The notes beneath the pieces are model-generated. The model searched no databases and was not told where the DNA came from. It was given only the letters and a program-made list of their open reading frames with translations. This document shows positions 56,663 through 64,000 of a stretch of 64,000 nucleotides of DNA, in pieces. Both the position numbers and the translations under genes were made by a program. Positions within the stretch are counted from its first letter, which is position 1, and every line of letters starts with the position of its first letter. The stretch covers positions 62,001-126,000 of the forward strand of contig NZ_PYMB01000001.1 of the NCBI RefSeq assembly GCF_003026455.1. Reading direction: 5' to 3'. This stretch comes from Photobacterium rosenbergii (GTDB lineage Bacteria; Pseudomonadota; Gammaproteobacteria; Enterobacterales; Vibrionaceae).

Positions 56663-57568
56663 CTAAGCCACTTGAACGTTATTTTTCTTTTCTGCACCAC
56701 GGAGCATGGCATGGATCAGTTCGTTGGCCTCAAACTTAGTTAATGCTTCATGGGCGCCAACTTGGTGGGCTTGTGAGACGCTGATCTCGCTTGAGAGCGA
56801 GGTATGTAAAATAATATAGGCATGCGAGAGTTGCGGAGTATTCTGGACTTCAAAGGCAAGCTCATAACCGTCCAAGCCCGGCATTTCAATATCACTGACA
56901 AGAATATCAAAGGGCGCTCCAGCTCCAGCAGCATGTTTGAGCATATCGAGTGCATCATGGCCATTAGTGGCAATGAAGTACGGGATAGAAATACTGTCCA
57001 GCGCTTGCGAAAGTTGGCGGCGGGCAACGGCTGAATCATCTACCAGCAGTATTTTCAGCGGGCGTAGTACTTCACGTTCTACATCAGTCAGAATCGGGTG
57101 CAAGCTATCAGGGCTATCTGGGAAGACTTTTGATAGCAACAACTCGACATCCAGCAACTGCACCAGTTTGTTATCGACGTTAGTGACACCTGTGACAAAG
57201 ACATTTTTACCCAAAGAGCTCGGCGGAGCATCAATATTATGCCAGTTGCATTCGGTAATGCGGTCGATACCCCGGACAAGGAAGCCAACCAGCATACGGC
57301 GGCAGTCGGTGATAATAATATAGCTATTTTTTAGCTCATCTTTGGTTAGAGGGGGATATCCGACGGCTTTCGCCATGTCGATAACAGGCAGCGTATCACC
57401 CCGCAGACTTGCTGCACCTAATACGGTTGGGTGAGAATGCGGAATGGCTGTCAGGGGCGTATAAGGCACAATTTCTTTGACCTTTAACGTACCAATGGCA
57501 AAAGACTGCTGGTGGGTCAGTTTGAACAACAGCATTCCCTGAGATTGATTTGTTGCTGCTTTTATCAT
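56663..57568 (-). CDS. cheV: chemotaxis coupling protein CheV
   Basis: A 301-residue protein with a CheW domain (1 to about 155; SFAIGTLKVKEIVPY, AASLRGDTLPVIDMAKA, FVTGVTNVDNKLVQLLDVE) and a receiver domain (about 170-295; LKILLVDDSAVARRQLSQ, phospho-Asp in ILVSDIEMPGLDGYEL). CheV links receptors to CheA and tunes adaptation. It is a single gene, as often in Vibrio, which carry several cheV copies. Confidence 0.95.
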   Translation of the reverse strand: MIKAATNQSQGMLLFKLTHQQSFAIGTLKVKEIVPYTPLTAIPHSHPTVLGAASLRGDTLPVIDMAKAVGYPPLTKDELKNSYIIITDCRRMLVGFLVRGIDRITECNWHNIDAPPSSLGKNVFVTGVTNVDNKLVQLLDVELLLSKVFPDSPDSLHPILTDVEREVLRPLKILLVDDSAVARRQLSQALDSISIPYFIATNGHDALDMLKHAAGAGAPFDILVSDIEMPGLDGYELAFEVQNTPQLSHAYIILHTSLSSEISVSQAHQVGAHEALTKFEANELIHAMLRGAEKKNNVQVA

Positions 57569-57701
57569 TGGCCAATCCCTTGTTGATAATCTTGGTTACA
57601 CATCAAAGCGATACTTAAGATGGTTTGTCATTCTATTTTGTCTATATCTTAGCGGTAAATCAGCAAGATGGAACAGGAGCGCAAAGATATTTAGGTGTAG
57701 C

Positions 57702-57836
57702 TTGATCTCTCTCTACTTTGCCGAGCATAAATGGTTCGGTAATCAAGCGTGGGGTTATGTGGCGGTTGAACATATAGCCGGTATTGCCGCTTCTCTGTAC
57801 CTACAGGACAAGTTACCGCATCGCCACTATATTTAA
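57702..57836 (+). CDS. possible small ORF with TTG start, 44 aa
   Basis: The frame reads LISLYFAEHKWFGNQAWGY and then VAVEHIAGIAASLYLQDKLPHRHYI. The composition looks coding, and AGGTG lies upstream of the TTG. It ends 36 bases before the 59-residue gene. It could be a small protein or the relic of a longer one. Family unknown. Confidence 0.4.
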   Translation: MISLYFAEHKWFGNQAWGYVAVEHIAGIAASLYLQDKLPHRHYI

Positions 57837-57872
57837 GAAGGTGAAAGGGCGTTTGTTAGAAGGTAGACGGAT

Positions 57873-58052
57873 ATGGAATTACGTAACAAATCTGGCGATA
57901 TTGCAAAACTGGCTGACAATCTGACATTAAAAGAAGTCGTAGATATGGGCTTTACTTTGGACATCTGTGACGAAGCTTATGATCCTAATGAGCACTGGAA
58001 AGTCACTGGTGACTCAGCCAAAGACAAAATTGGCGAATACCCATCTAAATGA
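57873..58052 (+). CDS. small soluble protein, 59 aa
   Basis: The product (MELRNKSGDIAKLADNLTL, then KEVVDMGFTLDICDEAYDPNE, ending GDSAKDKIGEYPSK) is acidic with an amphipathic N-terminal half. A ribosome binding site is weak (AAGG further upstream), but a terminator follows immediately. I do not recognise it. Confidence 0.6.
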   Translation: MELRNKSGDIAKLADNLTLKEVVDMGFTLDICDEAYDPNEHWKVTGDSAKDKIGEYPSK

Positions 58053-58071
58053 TCACATTGAAATAGTGAAG

Positions 58072-58098
58072 AAAAGCCAGCATGTCGCTGGCTTTTTT
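58072..58098 (+). terminator. terminator after the 59-residue gene
   Basis: AAAAGCCAGC / GCTGGCTTTT with a short loop and a T run. Confidence 0.88.
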
Positions 58099-58140
58099 CA
58101 TCTGTGGTGTGGAAGCTCTCTACTTTTGTAGCAACGTGCT

Positions 58141-59328
58141 TTAGGCGGCCTCTTCAGCAGGGAGCAGCTCGCCTCCAGTCTCTTCGGCTGAGTCAGAAAC
58201 TTTGTCAATGAGCAGCGCAATAACACCGTCTCCGGTAACGTTACAGGCTGTACCAAAGCTATCTTGGGCAAGGTGAAGGACGATTTGTAGGGCAATCATC
58301 TCCTCGGTAAACCCAAGCATTGAGCCAAGAAGACCGGCTGATGCCATCACTGCGCCACCCGGTGCGCCTGGTGCAGCAACCATAGTGATACCCAGCATCG
58401 CAAGGAATGGCAGGGCTTCCAGTAAGCTAGGTACTGGGCCGGCACCGGTCATGATAATGACGGCCACCGCTACGCTGGCAATACTGATCACTGAGCCTGA
58501 CATATGGATATTGGCACACAGTGGTACAACAAAGTTGGCGATGGAGTTGGATACCCCGTTGCGTTTAGTCTGCTGCAGGGTAACCGGTACTGTTGCCGCC
58601 GAGGACATGGTACCAACAGCGGTGAAATAAGCCGGCAACATGGTGCGCAGGATTTTCAGCGGTGAGCGTTGCAGGGCGACACCGGTAGTGACGAACTGGA
58701 AACTCAGCCAGAACCAGTGCATGGCGACAACAGCAAGCAAGACTAAACTGAAAGTCTGTAGGGTTGCGAATACTGTCCCTTTGACCGTCATGTCAGCGAA
58801 CACACCAGCAATATAGAACGGCAACGATGGGATCATTACCTTGTTAAGGAACAGTTCGATGATGTCACGACCCTGATCACTGATCTTCTTGAGGTTTTCA
58901 GCACCCGTGTTGGAAATCCCCAGGCCGAAAATGAAAGCCACGGTCAATGCGGTCATGATATTCATGATCGGTGGGATCTGAAGCTCTAAGAATGGGGTTA
59001 GAACAGTTTCGGCTTCAGGCAGTTGTCCGGCACCACTAAGCAGGGCAGGGAAAAGGCTTTTGGCCACCAAAAAGGCCAGTATACCCGCCCCTAGGGTTGA
59101 TAAATAAGCTAAACCAACGGTTTTGCTCAGCAATTTACCGGAGTTTTTCGGAAGGCTAGCAATACCACTGGTAACATAGAACAGGATAAGAAGAGGTATA
59201 GTAAATTTAATGAGTTGGCTAACCAGATATTTAGCTGTAATTAGGGCTTGAACAATAACGTCAGGAGCAAACATGCCCAGGAGAATACCAGCGAATATTC
59301 CACACAATAACTTAATAATTAAGTTCAT
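58141..59328 (-). CDS. dicarboxylate/amino acid:cation symporter (DAACS family)
   Basis: A 395-residue inner membrane protein of the GltP/DctA fold with about eight spans and two re-entrant loops. The serine-rich segment TAVGTMSSAATVPVTLQQ (HP1) and AQDSFGTACNVTGDGVIALL (HP2 and span 8) define substrate and sodium/proton sites. The Asp and Asn near the end are those that bind acidic amino acids or C4-dicarboxylates in the family. The divergent HypT-like regulator and aspartase nearby suggest aspartate uptake; SstT-like serine/threonine uptake is less likely. Confidence 0.85.
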   Translation of the reverse strand: MNLIIKLLCGIFAGILLGMFAPDVIVQALITAKYLVSQLIKFTIPLLILFYVTSGIASLPKNSGKLLSKTVGLAYLSTLGAGILAFLVAKSLFPALLSGAGQLPEAETVLTPFLELQIPPIMNIMTALTVAFIFGLGISNTGAENLKKISDQGRDIIELFLNKVMIPSLPFYIAGVFADMTVKGTVFATLQTFSLVLLAVVAMHWFWLSFQFVTTGVALQRSPLKILRTMLPAYFTAVGTMSSAATVPVTLQQTKRNGVSNSIANFVVPLCANIHMSGSVISIASVAVAVIIMTGAGPVPSLLEALPFLAMLGITMVAAPGAPGGAVMASAGLLGSMLGFTEEMIALQIVLHLAQDSFGTACNVTGDGVIALLIDKVSDSAEETGGELLPAEEAA

Positions 59329-59724
59329 TTAATTGACCTTTTATTTATTAGGATACAGATTTCATATAGTAATATGTAGGTTTGTTAAGCTTATTGGTTA
59401 AATTATTATTAATTAGAATGTTTTTTAAGCTGTCTCATCCAGTGTGATTGTTAATATAAAAGATAAGTCAGTGTTATTAATGTTACATCCGGATGGTATG
59501 ATTATTCTGGTAGCTTGTGAAATGCAGAAAAAAAAGGCTCGGTTATTAAATTGCATTACGAGAAAGTCAGGGATTGTGATCAAGTTAATAGACATATGTT
59601 AATGAGTAATTGATCCTTATACCTTTCTGCTAGTGACTTCTCATTATCTTGCTAATAACCATGATTTGGCTGGGTTGTTAGAAGATGACGACTGCAATAG
59701 ATAGATGTTTATTGAGAAAAATAA
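59329..59724. promoter_or_regulatory. divergent promoter region, symporter / HypT-like regulator
   Basis: About 0.4 kb of AT-rich sequence. A 10-base palindrome CATCCGGATG (59486-59495) is the only strong dyad. LysR binding sites are expected here but I cannot fix one. Confidence 0.4.
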
Positions 59725-60642
59725 ATGAAAAATATTGAGACAAAATGGCTGCAAGATTTTCTTACTCTGGCGGAGTTAAAAAACTTCTCCCATGCTGCGG
59801 CTGTCCGAAATGTTACCCAACCAGCTTTCAGCCGCAGGATAAAGTCACTGGAGACTGAGTTAGGCTTGGTGTTAATCGAACGCAGCAAAACGCCGATTGA
59901 GCTCACTCTCTGTGGCAAGCAGTTCAAGACAACGGCACTGTCCATCCTCCAGCAGATAGATGAAGAGGTAAGTCGTCTCGCGGGTAGTTCTTTCGATGGT
60001 CGGCATACGGTGCGTCTGAGCGCTGCCCACTCTATCTCAATCAGTCTGCTGCCAAAGTTGCACTCATGCTTGTTTGACCCTCAATTAAATACTCGTTTAT
60101 CTGTTGAGGCGAATGAAGTTGATGACGCTGTTGAGCAATTGATAGATGGTAAGTGTGACTTTTTGTTTTCGTTTTATGAAGACAGGTTGCAAGTTGCTCC
60201 TTATCGTTCAATCTATCTTGGCCGCAGTTATCTGTATTGTGTGTCAGCGGTCGATGAGGATGGCAAAGAATTGTTCGACTTGGCAAATAATGATGATGTG
60301 CCTTGTTTAGATTATACACCGGAAAGCTATATGGGAAGGGCGCTTCATCGTTCTAAAAGCAAGTTGACTAACAATACTGTGTGCTCTTCTTCCATGACAG
60401 ACTTTATTAAGGCCTTAGTTTTACAAGGTAAAGGAATTAGTTGGTTGCCTGATTATGCAATAAAAGATGAGTTGGCATCAGGACAGTTGAAAATACTTTC
60501 ATCAAGAGACCCAGTACCTTTGGATTTATATGTTTACCGCTATTATTCGAAATTACACTCCTCTTGTGAAGCAATGTGGAATGAACTCAGTAAAATCTGT
60601 CCAATAAAAGAGCTAACGGGTGAGAGCCTGCTAGATAATTAA
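59725..60642 (+). CDS. LysR family regulator, HypT (YjiE)-like
   Basis: A 305-residue LysR protein. The N-terminus (KNIETKWLQDFLTLAELKNFS, VTQPAFSRRIKSLE) and the C-terminal parts SYMGRALHRSK and GKGISWLPDYAIKDEL are close to E. coli HypT, which is activated by methionine oxidation under hypochlorite. Met in SYMGR and in SSSMTDF correspond to Met residues I recall in HypT. Its position between a symporter and aspartase argues for control of aspartate genes; an oxidant role is also possible. Confidence 0.85.
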   Translation: MKNIETKWLQDFLTLAELKNFSHAAAVRNVTQPAFSRRIKSLETELGLVLIERSKTPIELTLCGKQFKTTALSILQQIDEEVSRLAGSSFDGRHTVRLSAAHSISISLLPKLHSCLFDPQLNTRLSVEANEVDDAVEQLIDGKCDFLFSFYEDRLQVAPYRSIYLGRSYLYCVSAVDEDGKELFDLANNDDVPCLDYTPESYMGRALHRSKSKLTNNTVCSSSMTDFIKALVLQGKGISWLPDYAIKDELASGQLKILSSRDPVPLDLYVYRYYSKLHSSCEAMWNELSKICPIKELTGESLLDN

Positions 60643-60732
60643 GCATTTGTGCTGTTGTAAATGGTTATTTCCACTTTTCATTTTCTTCTATAACCAACTT
60701 AACACCTTGAAATGAGTTAACTTGAATTATTC

Positions 60733-60759
60733 AAAAGGGGCTTTAAATAGCCCCTTTTT
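60733..60759. terminator. bidirectional terminator
   Basis: AAAAGGGGCT / AGCCCCTTTT between the convergent HypT-like and aspA genes. Confidence 0.85.
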
Positions 60760-60786
60760 CGAAGATTAGTTATCTTGTTTCTAAGA

Positions 60787-62217
60787 TTAATTATACAGTT
60801 TGGCTTTGTATTCTGGGTGCATTAGGTTGTTGGCGGAAAAGATTTCGTTCAGTTGCTCTTCGCCAAGCAAGTTACGCTCAAGGGCAACATCTTTCACGCT
60901 TCGTCCTGTTTCTGCACAGATTTTACCAATGATATCGCCTTCGTGGTGGCCGATGAACGGGTTGAGGTAGGTCACGATACCGATTGAGTTAAAGACGAAA
61001 TGCTCGCAGACTTCTTTGTTAACGGTAATGCCGCTGATGCACTTATCAGCAAGGTTGATACAAGCATTGCCAAGTAGTTCGATGGATTCAAATACAGCCT
61101 GGCCAATAACCGGTTCCATGACATTTAGCTGTAACTGTCCGGCTTCTGCTGCGAATGTAACTGTTGTGTCGTTACCGATCACTTTGAAACAAACCTGGTT
61201 AACGACTTCAGGGATCACCGGGTTAACTTTAGCTGGCATAATTGATGAGCCGGCCTGCATTTCTGGCAGGTTGATTTCATTAAGGCCAGCGCGAGGGCCT
61301 GAAGACAGCAGGCGCAGGTCGTTACAGACTTTAGATAGCTTAACCGCAAGGCGTTTCAGGGCTGCGTGGACAGTCACATAGGCACCGCAGTCAGAGGTTG
61401 CTTCAATCAAATCTTCTGAAGGCACACAATCTAGACCTGTGGCTTCTGCAAGGTATTTGACAGCCAGTTCCTGATAGCCTTCAGCGGCGTTTAGACCTGT
61501 GCCGATAGCTGTCGCGCCTAGGTTAACTTCAAGCAGCAGGTTAGCAGCGTACTTCAGGTTCTTAACTTCTTCTTTTAGCAAGGTGCTGAATGCGTGGAAC
61601 TCTTGTCCAACAGTCATTGGCACGGCATCTTGCAACTGGGTACGGCCCATTTTCAGAATGTCATTAAACTCTTCGCTCTTGGCATCGAAAGCGGTACGCA
61701 AATATTCGATAGAGCTGATCATCTTAATAATGCTGTTGTATACCGCAACACGGAAGCCGGTCGGGTAGGCACAGTTGGTCGACTGGCTCTTGTTGACATG
61801 ATCGTTAGGGTTGATGATGTGGTATTCGCCTTTGTCGTCACCTTTTAGCTCTAGTGCAACGTTAGCGATCACTTCATTGGCGTTCATGTTAACTGAAGTA
61901 CCGGCACCGCCTTGGTAAACATCAGAGATAAACTGATCCATACATTTACCCGTGTCCAAAATCAGATCACAAGCTTGGATAATGTACTGGCCAACATCGC
62001 TAGGGATTGTGCCCAGCTCCATATTGGCTTTGGCTGCCGCTTTTTTCGTAAACACCATGCCGCGAACAAACTCAGGCACATCAGAGATCTTTGTCGTCGA
62101 GATATTAAAGTTCTCATACGCACGAAGCGTGTGGATACCATAATAGGCATCTGCTGGGATTTCACGCTTACCAAGTAGATCTTCTTCAATACGAGTGTTA
62201 ATAACAATGTCGCTCAT
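60787..62217 (-). CDS. aspA: aspartate ammonia-lyase AspA
   Basis: A 476-residue fumarase/aspartase-superfamily enzyme that converts aspartate to fumarate and ammonia. The signature [11 protein letters not shown], the substrate-binding TGTNLN-type region ([15 protein letters not shown]) and [18 protein letters not shown] are present. Length and sequence fit AspA (E. coli 478). It is transcribed toward the HypT-like gene and the symporter and has its own upstream region of about 470 bases. It feeds fumarate to respiration or to DcuC-type exchange. Confidence 0.95.
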   Translation of the reverse strand: MSDIVINTRIEEDLLGKREIPADAYYGIHTLRAYENFNISTTKISDVPEFVRGMVFTKKAAAKANMELGTIPSDVGQYIIQACDLILDTGKCMDQFISDVYQGGAGTSVNMNANEVIANVALELKGDDKGEYHIINPNDHVNKSQSTNCAYPTGFRVAVYNSIIKMISSIEYLRTAFDAKSEEFNDILKMGRTQLQDAVPMTVGQEFHAFSTLLKEEVKNLKYAANLLLEVNLGATAIGTGLNAAEGYQELAVKYLAEATGLDCVPSEDLIEATSDCGAYVTVHAALKRLAVKLSKVCNDLRLLSSGPRAGLNEINLPEMQAGSSIMPAKVNPVIPEVVNQVCFKVIGNDTTVTFAAEAGQLQLNVMEPVIGQAVFESIELLGNACINLADKCISGITVNKEVCEHFVFNSIGIVTYLNPFIGHHEGDIIGKICAETGRSVKDVALERNLLGEEQLNEIFSANNLMHPEYKAKLYN

Positions 62218-62358
62218 GGTGGGTACCTTTTATTGATGATAAGACACCAACACCTTGTTCTTTTTGCTGTTGAAAGTGAAATGCCTAAAATTTAGCAATA
62301 ATGCATTTCTTGCATAGCGGATTATCTTGCCAAGCCACGGCTTGAAATATTATTCGAC

Positions 62359-62386
62359 TATATTGCTTGATTGTGATGTCAATATA
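62359..62386. promoter_or_regulatory. 7-bp inverted repeat upstream of aspA
   Basis: TATATTG and CAATATA are separated by 14 bases, about 140-170 bases upstream of the aspA start. The spacing is of a kind seen at LysR sites, so it may bind the HypT-like regulator. Inference only. Confidence 0.35.
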
Positions 62387-62575
62387 TGCTGCTAGTGACG
62401 CTTAACTGCTTTATGAAAATGGATAGGAATGGCTGTTTCAATTTTAATTACCGTAAAAAGTCAATCAGTACTCAATGTTGTTCAATTTTTATGCTTCATG
62501 AATAATGAGATATGATTTTTTGCAGAGTGATAATGATACCAGGTGTTTGTTTTGTAAGCGGTTGGTGTTGTTATT

Positions 62576-62591
62576 TGTGATAAAGGTCACG
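62576..62591. promoter_or_regulatory. CRP-like site
   Basis: TGTGA-TAAAGG-TCACG differs from the CRP consensus TGTGA-N6-TCACA in one base. It is 96 bases before tRNA-Gly and about 360 bases from aspA. Confidence 0.45.
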
Positions 62592-62686
62592 CACTGGAAA
62601 TCAACGCTTTTCTTCTTTGTAAGTTGTGACAATATAGCAATTGTTCGATGCACACCATCATAGGCTTTCAGGCCAATCTTCAATAA

Positions 62687-62761
<75 letters not shown>

Positions 62762-62975
62762 AGTTTCATCTCTCCCAATACTTATTTCGTACCTTAGAAA
62801 CTAGAACGCTTGACGTGTTTTTTCTGAATCTGGCCTTTGCCTATATCTTGACTCAATATCTTTTCTGTTCGATGTCTTTACTGCATGTTGACTGACTATA
62901 AGCTTTCGGCAACTTTGTGACCTTTGTGCCATGCTTGCGGGATGAGGATGGTGCAAAAGTCGAAAAGGTGAGCTT

Positions 62976-63848
62976 ATGAATCAGTCATCATTAACGTATA
63001 TTCTGACCGCAAGTTGCGCCGGCCGCTCCGGTACTGTGGATGTGGTCACGCGCTTTTTGCGTGAATCTGGCTGTTATATTACTGAACTCAATTCATTTGA
63101 TGATGCACTGGGCCACCGTTTTTTTATTCGTGCCGTTTTTCGTAAGGAAGATAGTTCGGCACTTGACCAAGTCACTTTCTGCTCTTCTTTTGCCTCTCGG
63201 GCTGAGGAGTTTGAGATGGATTGGGAACTGACACCATCGGATTACCGGCCGAAGGTGGTGATTATGGTGTCTAAATATGATCACTGCCTCAATGATTTAC
63301 TGTATCGGTACCGTACGGGTAACTTAGCCGTTGATATCAAAGCCGTAATATCAAACCACCCAGACCTGCAGTCACTCGCCCAGTGGCACGATATTCCGTA
63401 TTACTACTTTCCTATTACTGCCGAGACTAAACCGCAACAAGAAGCTCAGGTACAGGCAGTGTTGGAGCAAACCGGGTGTGAGTTGTTGGTGCTTGCCCGT
63501 TACATGCAGGTACTTTCCCATGACATGTGCATCCGCTGGGCTGGGAAGGCCATCAATATCCATCATTCCTTACTGCCAGGTTTCAAAGGTGCGAAGCCCT
63601 ATCATCAGGCTTACCAGAAAGGGGTTAAATTGGTAGGGGCTACCGCACACTATGTCAGTGATGACTTGGATGAAGGCCCAATCATTACTCAGGGCATGGA
63701 AACCGTCGATCACACTTATTATCCTGCTGACTTGGCAAGAAAAGGCATGGATGTTGAATCCTTAACCTTGGCAAGGGCGATTCAGTACCATATCGAAAAG
63801 CGGGTGTTTCTGTTCAATGATAAATCGGTGGTATTCGAGCGCTCATAA
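62976..63848 (+). CDS. purU: formyltetrahydrofolate deformylase PurU
   Basis: A 290-residue enzyme. Residues 1 to about 85 form an ACT domain (CAGRSGTVDVVTRFLRESGCYI); the rest is a formyltransferase-like domain (VIMVSKYDHCLNDLLYRY, LARYMQVLS, INIHHSLLPGFKGAKPYHQAY, VSDDLDEGPIITQ) with the catalytic Asn/His/Asp. It hydrolyses 10-formyl-THF to formate and THF, balancing one-carbon pools. GGTGAGC precedes the ATG. It follows tRNA-Gly by 214 bases. Confidence 0.94.
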   Translation: MNQSSLTYILTASCAGRSGTVDVVTRFLRESGCYITELNSFDDALGHRFFIRAVFRKEDSSALDQVTFCSSFASRAEEFEMDWELTPSDYRPKVVIMVSKYDHCLNDLLYRYRTGNLAVDIKAVISNHPDLQSLAQWHDIPYYYFPITAETKPQQEAQVQAVLEQTGCELLVLARYMQVLSHDMCIRWAGKAINIHHSLLPGFKGAKPYHQAYQKGVKLVGATAHYVSDDLDEGPIITQGMETVDHTYYPADLARKGMDVESLTLARAIQYHIEKRVFLFNDKSVVFERS

Positions 63849-63946
63849 TCAAGACTGAACTATATTCAAATACTATGAAATCGGGATTCAGCTAGTTGCT
63901 GTATATGCTTGGTGTAATTCACTCAATGGCTTGCTCGGGTAATCGT

Positions 63947-64000
63947 ATGAAAGCTTCAGATCTATTGGTAAAGGCACTAGAAAACGAAGGGGTTGAGTAT
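63947..64000 (+). CDS. acetolactate synthase-type ThDP enzyme, 5' fragment
   Basis: Only 18 codons are in the window: MKASDLLVKALENEGVEY, which is the typical N-terminus of acetolactate synthase large subunits and related thiamine-diphosphate enzymes. The rest runs off the right edge, so the exact subfamily is not determined. Confidence 0.65.
   Translation, partial: MKASDLLVKALENEGVEY

Larger units (their letters stand above)
62218..62686. other. upstream region of aspA and tRNA-Gly
   Basis: An AT-rich gap of 469 bases between divergent genes. It has an inverted repeat TATATTG / CAATATA (62359-62386) and a CRP-like site at 62576-62591. I see no ORF. Confidence 0.5.

Noticed and set aside
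62359..62386. FNR box upstream of aspA
   Set aside because: TTGAT is present, but the second half-site does not match ATCAA at the required spacing.

Overview
The window looks like chromosomal DNA of a marine gamma-proteobacterium of the Vibrionaceae, most like Photobacterium. Reasons: moderate GC, many Vibrio/E. coli-type housekeeping neighbourhoods (divergent maoP-hdfR, qmcA-nfeD, cheV, a NADAR-RibA fusion), several chemotaxis and two-component genes, and selenocysteine machinery beside a GrdX-type gene. The genus is inference; no 16S rRNA is present. I see no phage, insertion sequence, integron or CRISPR array.

Layout. 1-1050: 3' part of a periplasmic 5'-nucleotidase. 1.3-5.6 kb: selenocysteine block (grdX-like gene, selC tRNA, selA-selB). 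5.6-13.6 kb: pirin with divergent LysR regulator, PHP-type histidinol phosphatase, YdcH-like protein, an SgrR-like regulator divergent from a family 1 6-phospho-beta-glucosidase, and an exported nuclease/phosphatase-like lipoprotein. 14.1-24.1 kb: two tiny coupled ORFs, NAD-malic enzyme, ArfB ribosome rescue factor, aspartoacylase-type enzyme, then DcuC transporter + isoaspartyl dipeptidase with a divergent LysR regulator, and a PAS-HTH regulator. 24.2-29.5 kb: a tight operon of glutamine synthetase-like enzyme, aldehyde dehydrogenase, iron alcohol dehydrogenase and glutamine amidotransferase, which reads as a gamma-glutamylated amine (possibly amino-alcohol) degradation route. 29.6-43.8 kb: AlkD, RidA, small proteins, RecQ-like helicase, two divergent chemoreceptors, QmcA-NfeD, a 2-oxoglutarate-type oxygenase, a cytochrome c lipoprotein, a DUF218 protein and a VOC protein. 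43.9-48.3 kb: ATP-grasp ligase + DUF1704 (QEGLA) hydrolase operon, then maoP/hdfR. 48.4-51.0 kb: small proteins and the NADAR-RibA fusion. 51.1-57.6 kb: solute-binding protein divergent from a hybrid histidine kinase, a glutamate synthase-like flavoprotein, CheV. 57.7-62.2 kb: small ORFs, a dicarboxylate/amino-acid symporter, a HypT-like LysR regulator and aspartase. 62.7-64 kb: tRNA-Gly(UCC), purU and the start of an acetolactate synthase-type gene.

A theme is aspartate/C4-dicarboxylate metabolism. Isoaspartyl dipeptidase, an aspartoacylase-type enzyme and a symporter can supply aspartate; aspartase makes fumarate; DcuC moves C4-dicarboxylates; malic enzyme makes pyruvate. Two related LysR regulators sit beside the two transporter/enzyme modules. 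The parts most worth following are the ATP-grasp/DUF1704 pair, the gamma-glutamyl operon with an alcohol dehydrogenase in place of an amine oxidase, the structurally odd tRNA-Sec, and several very short genes with good ribosome binding sites.
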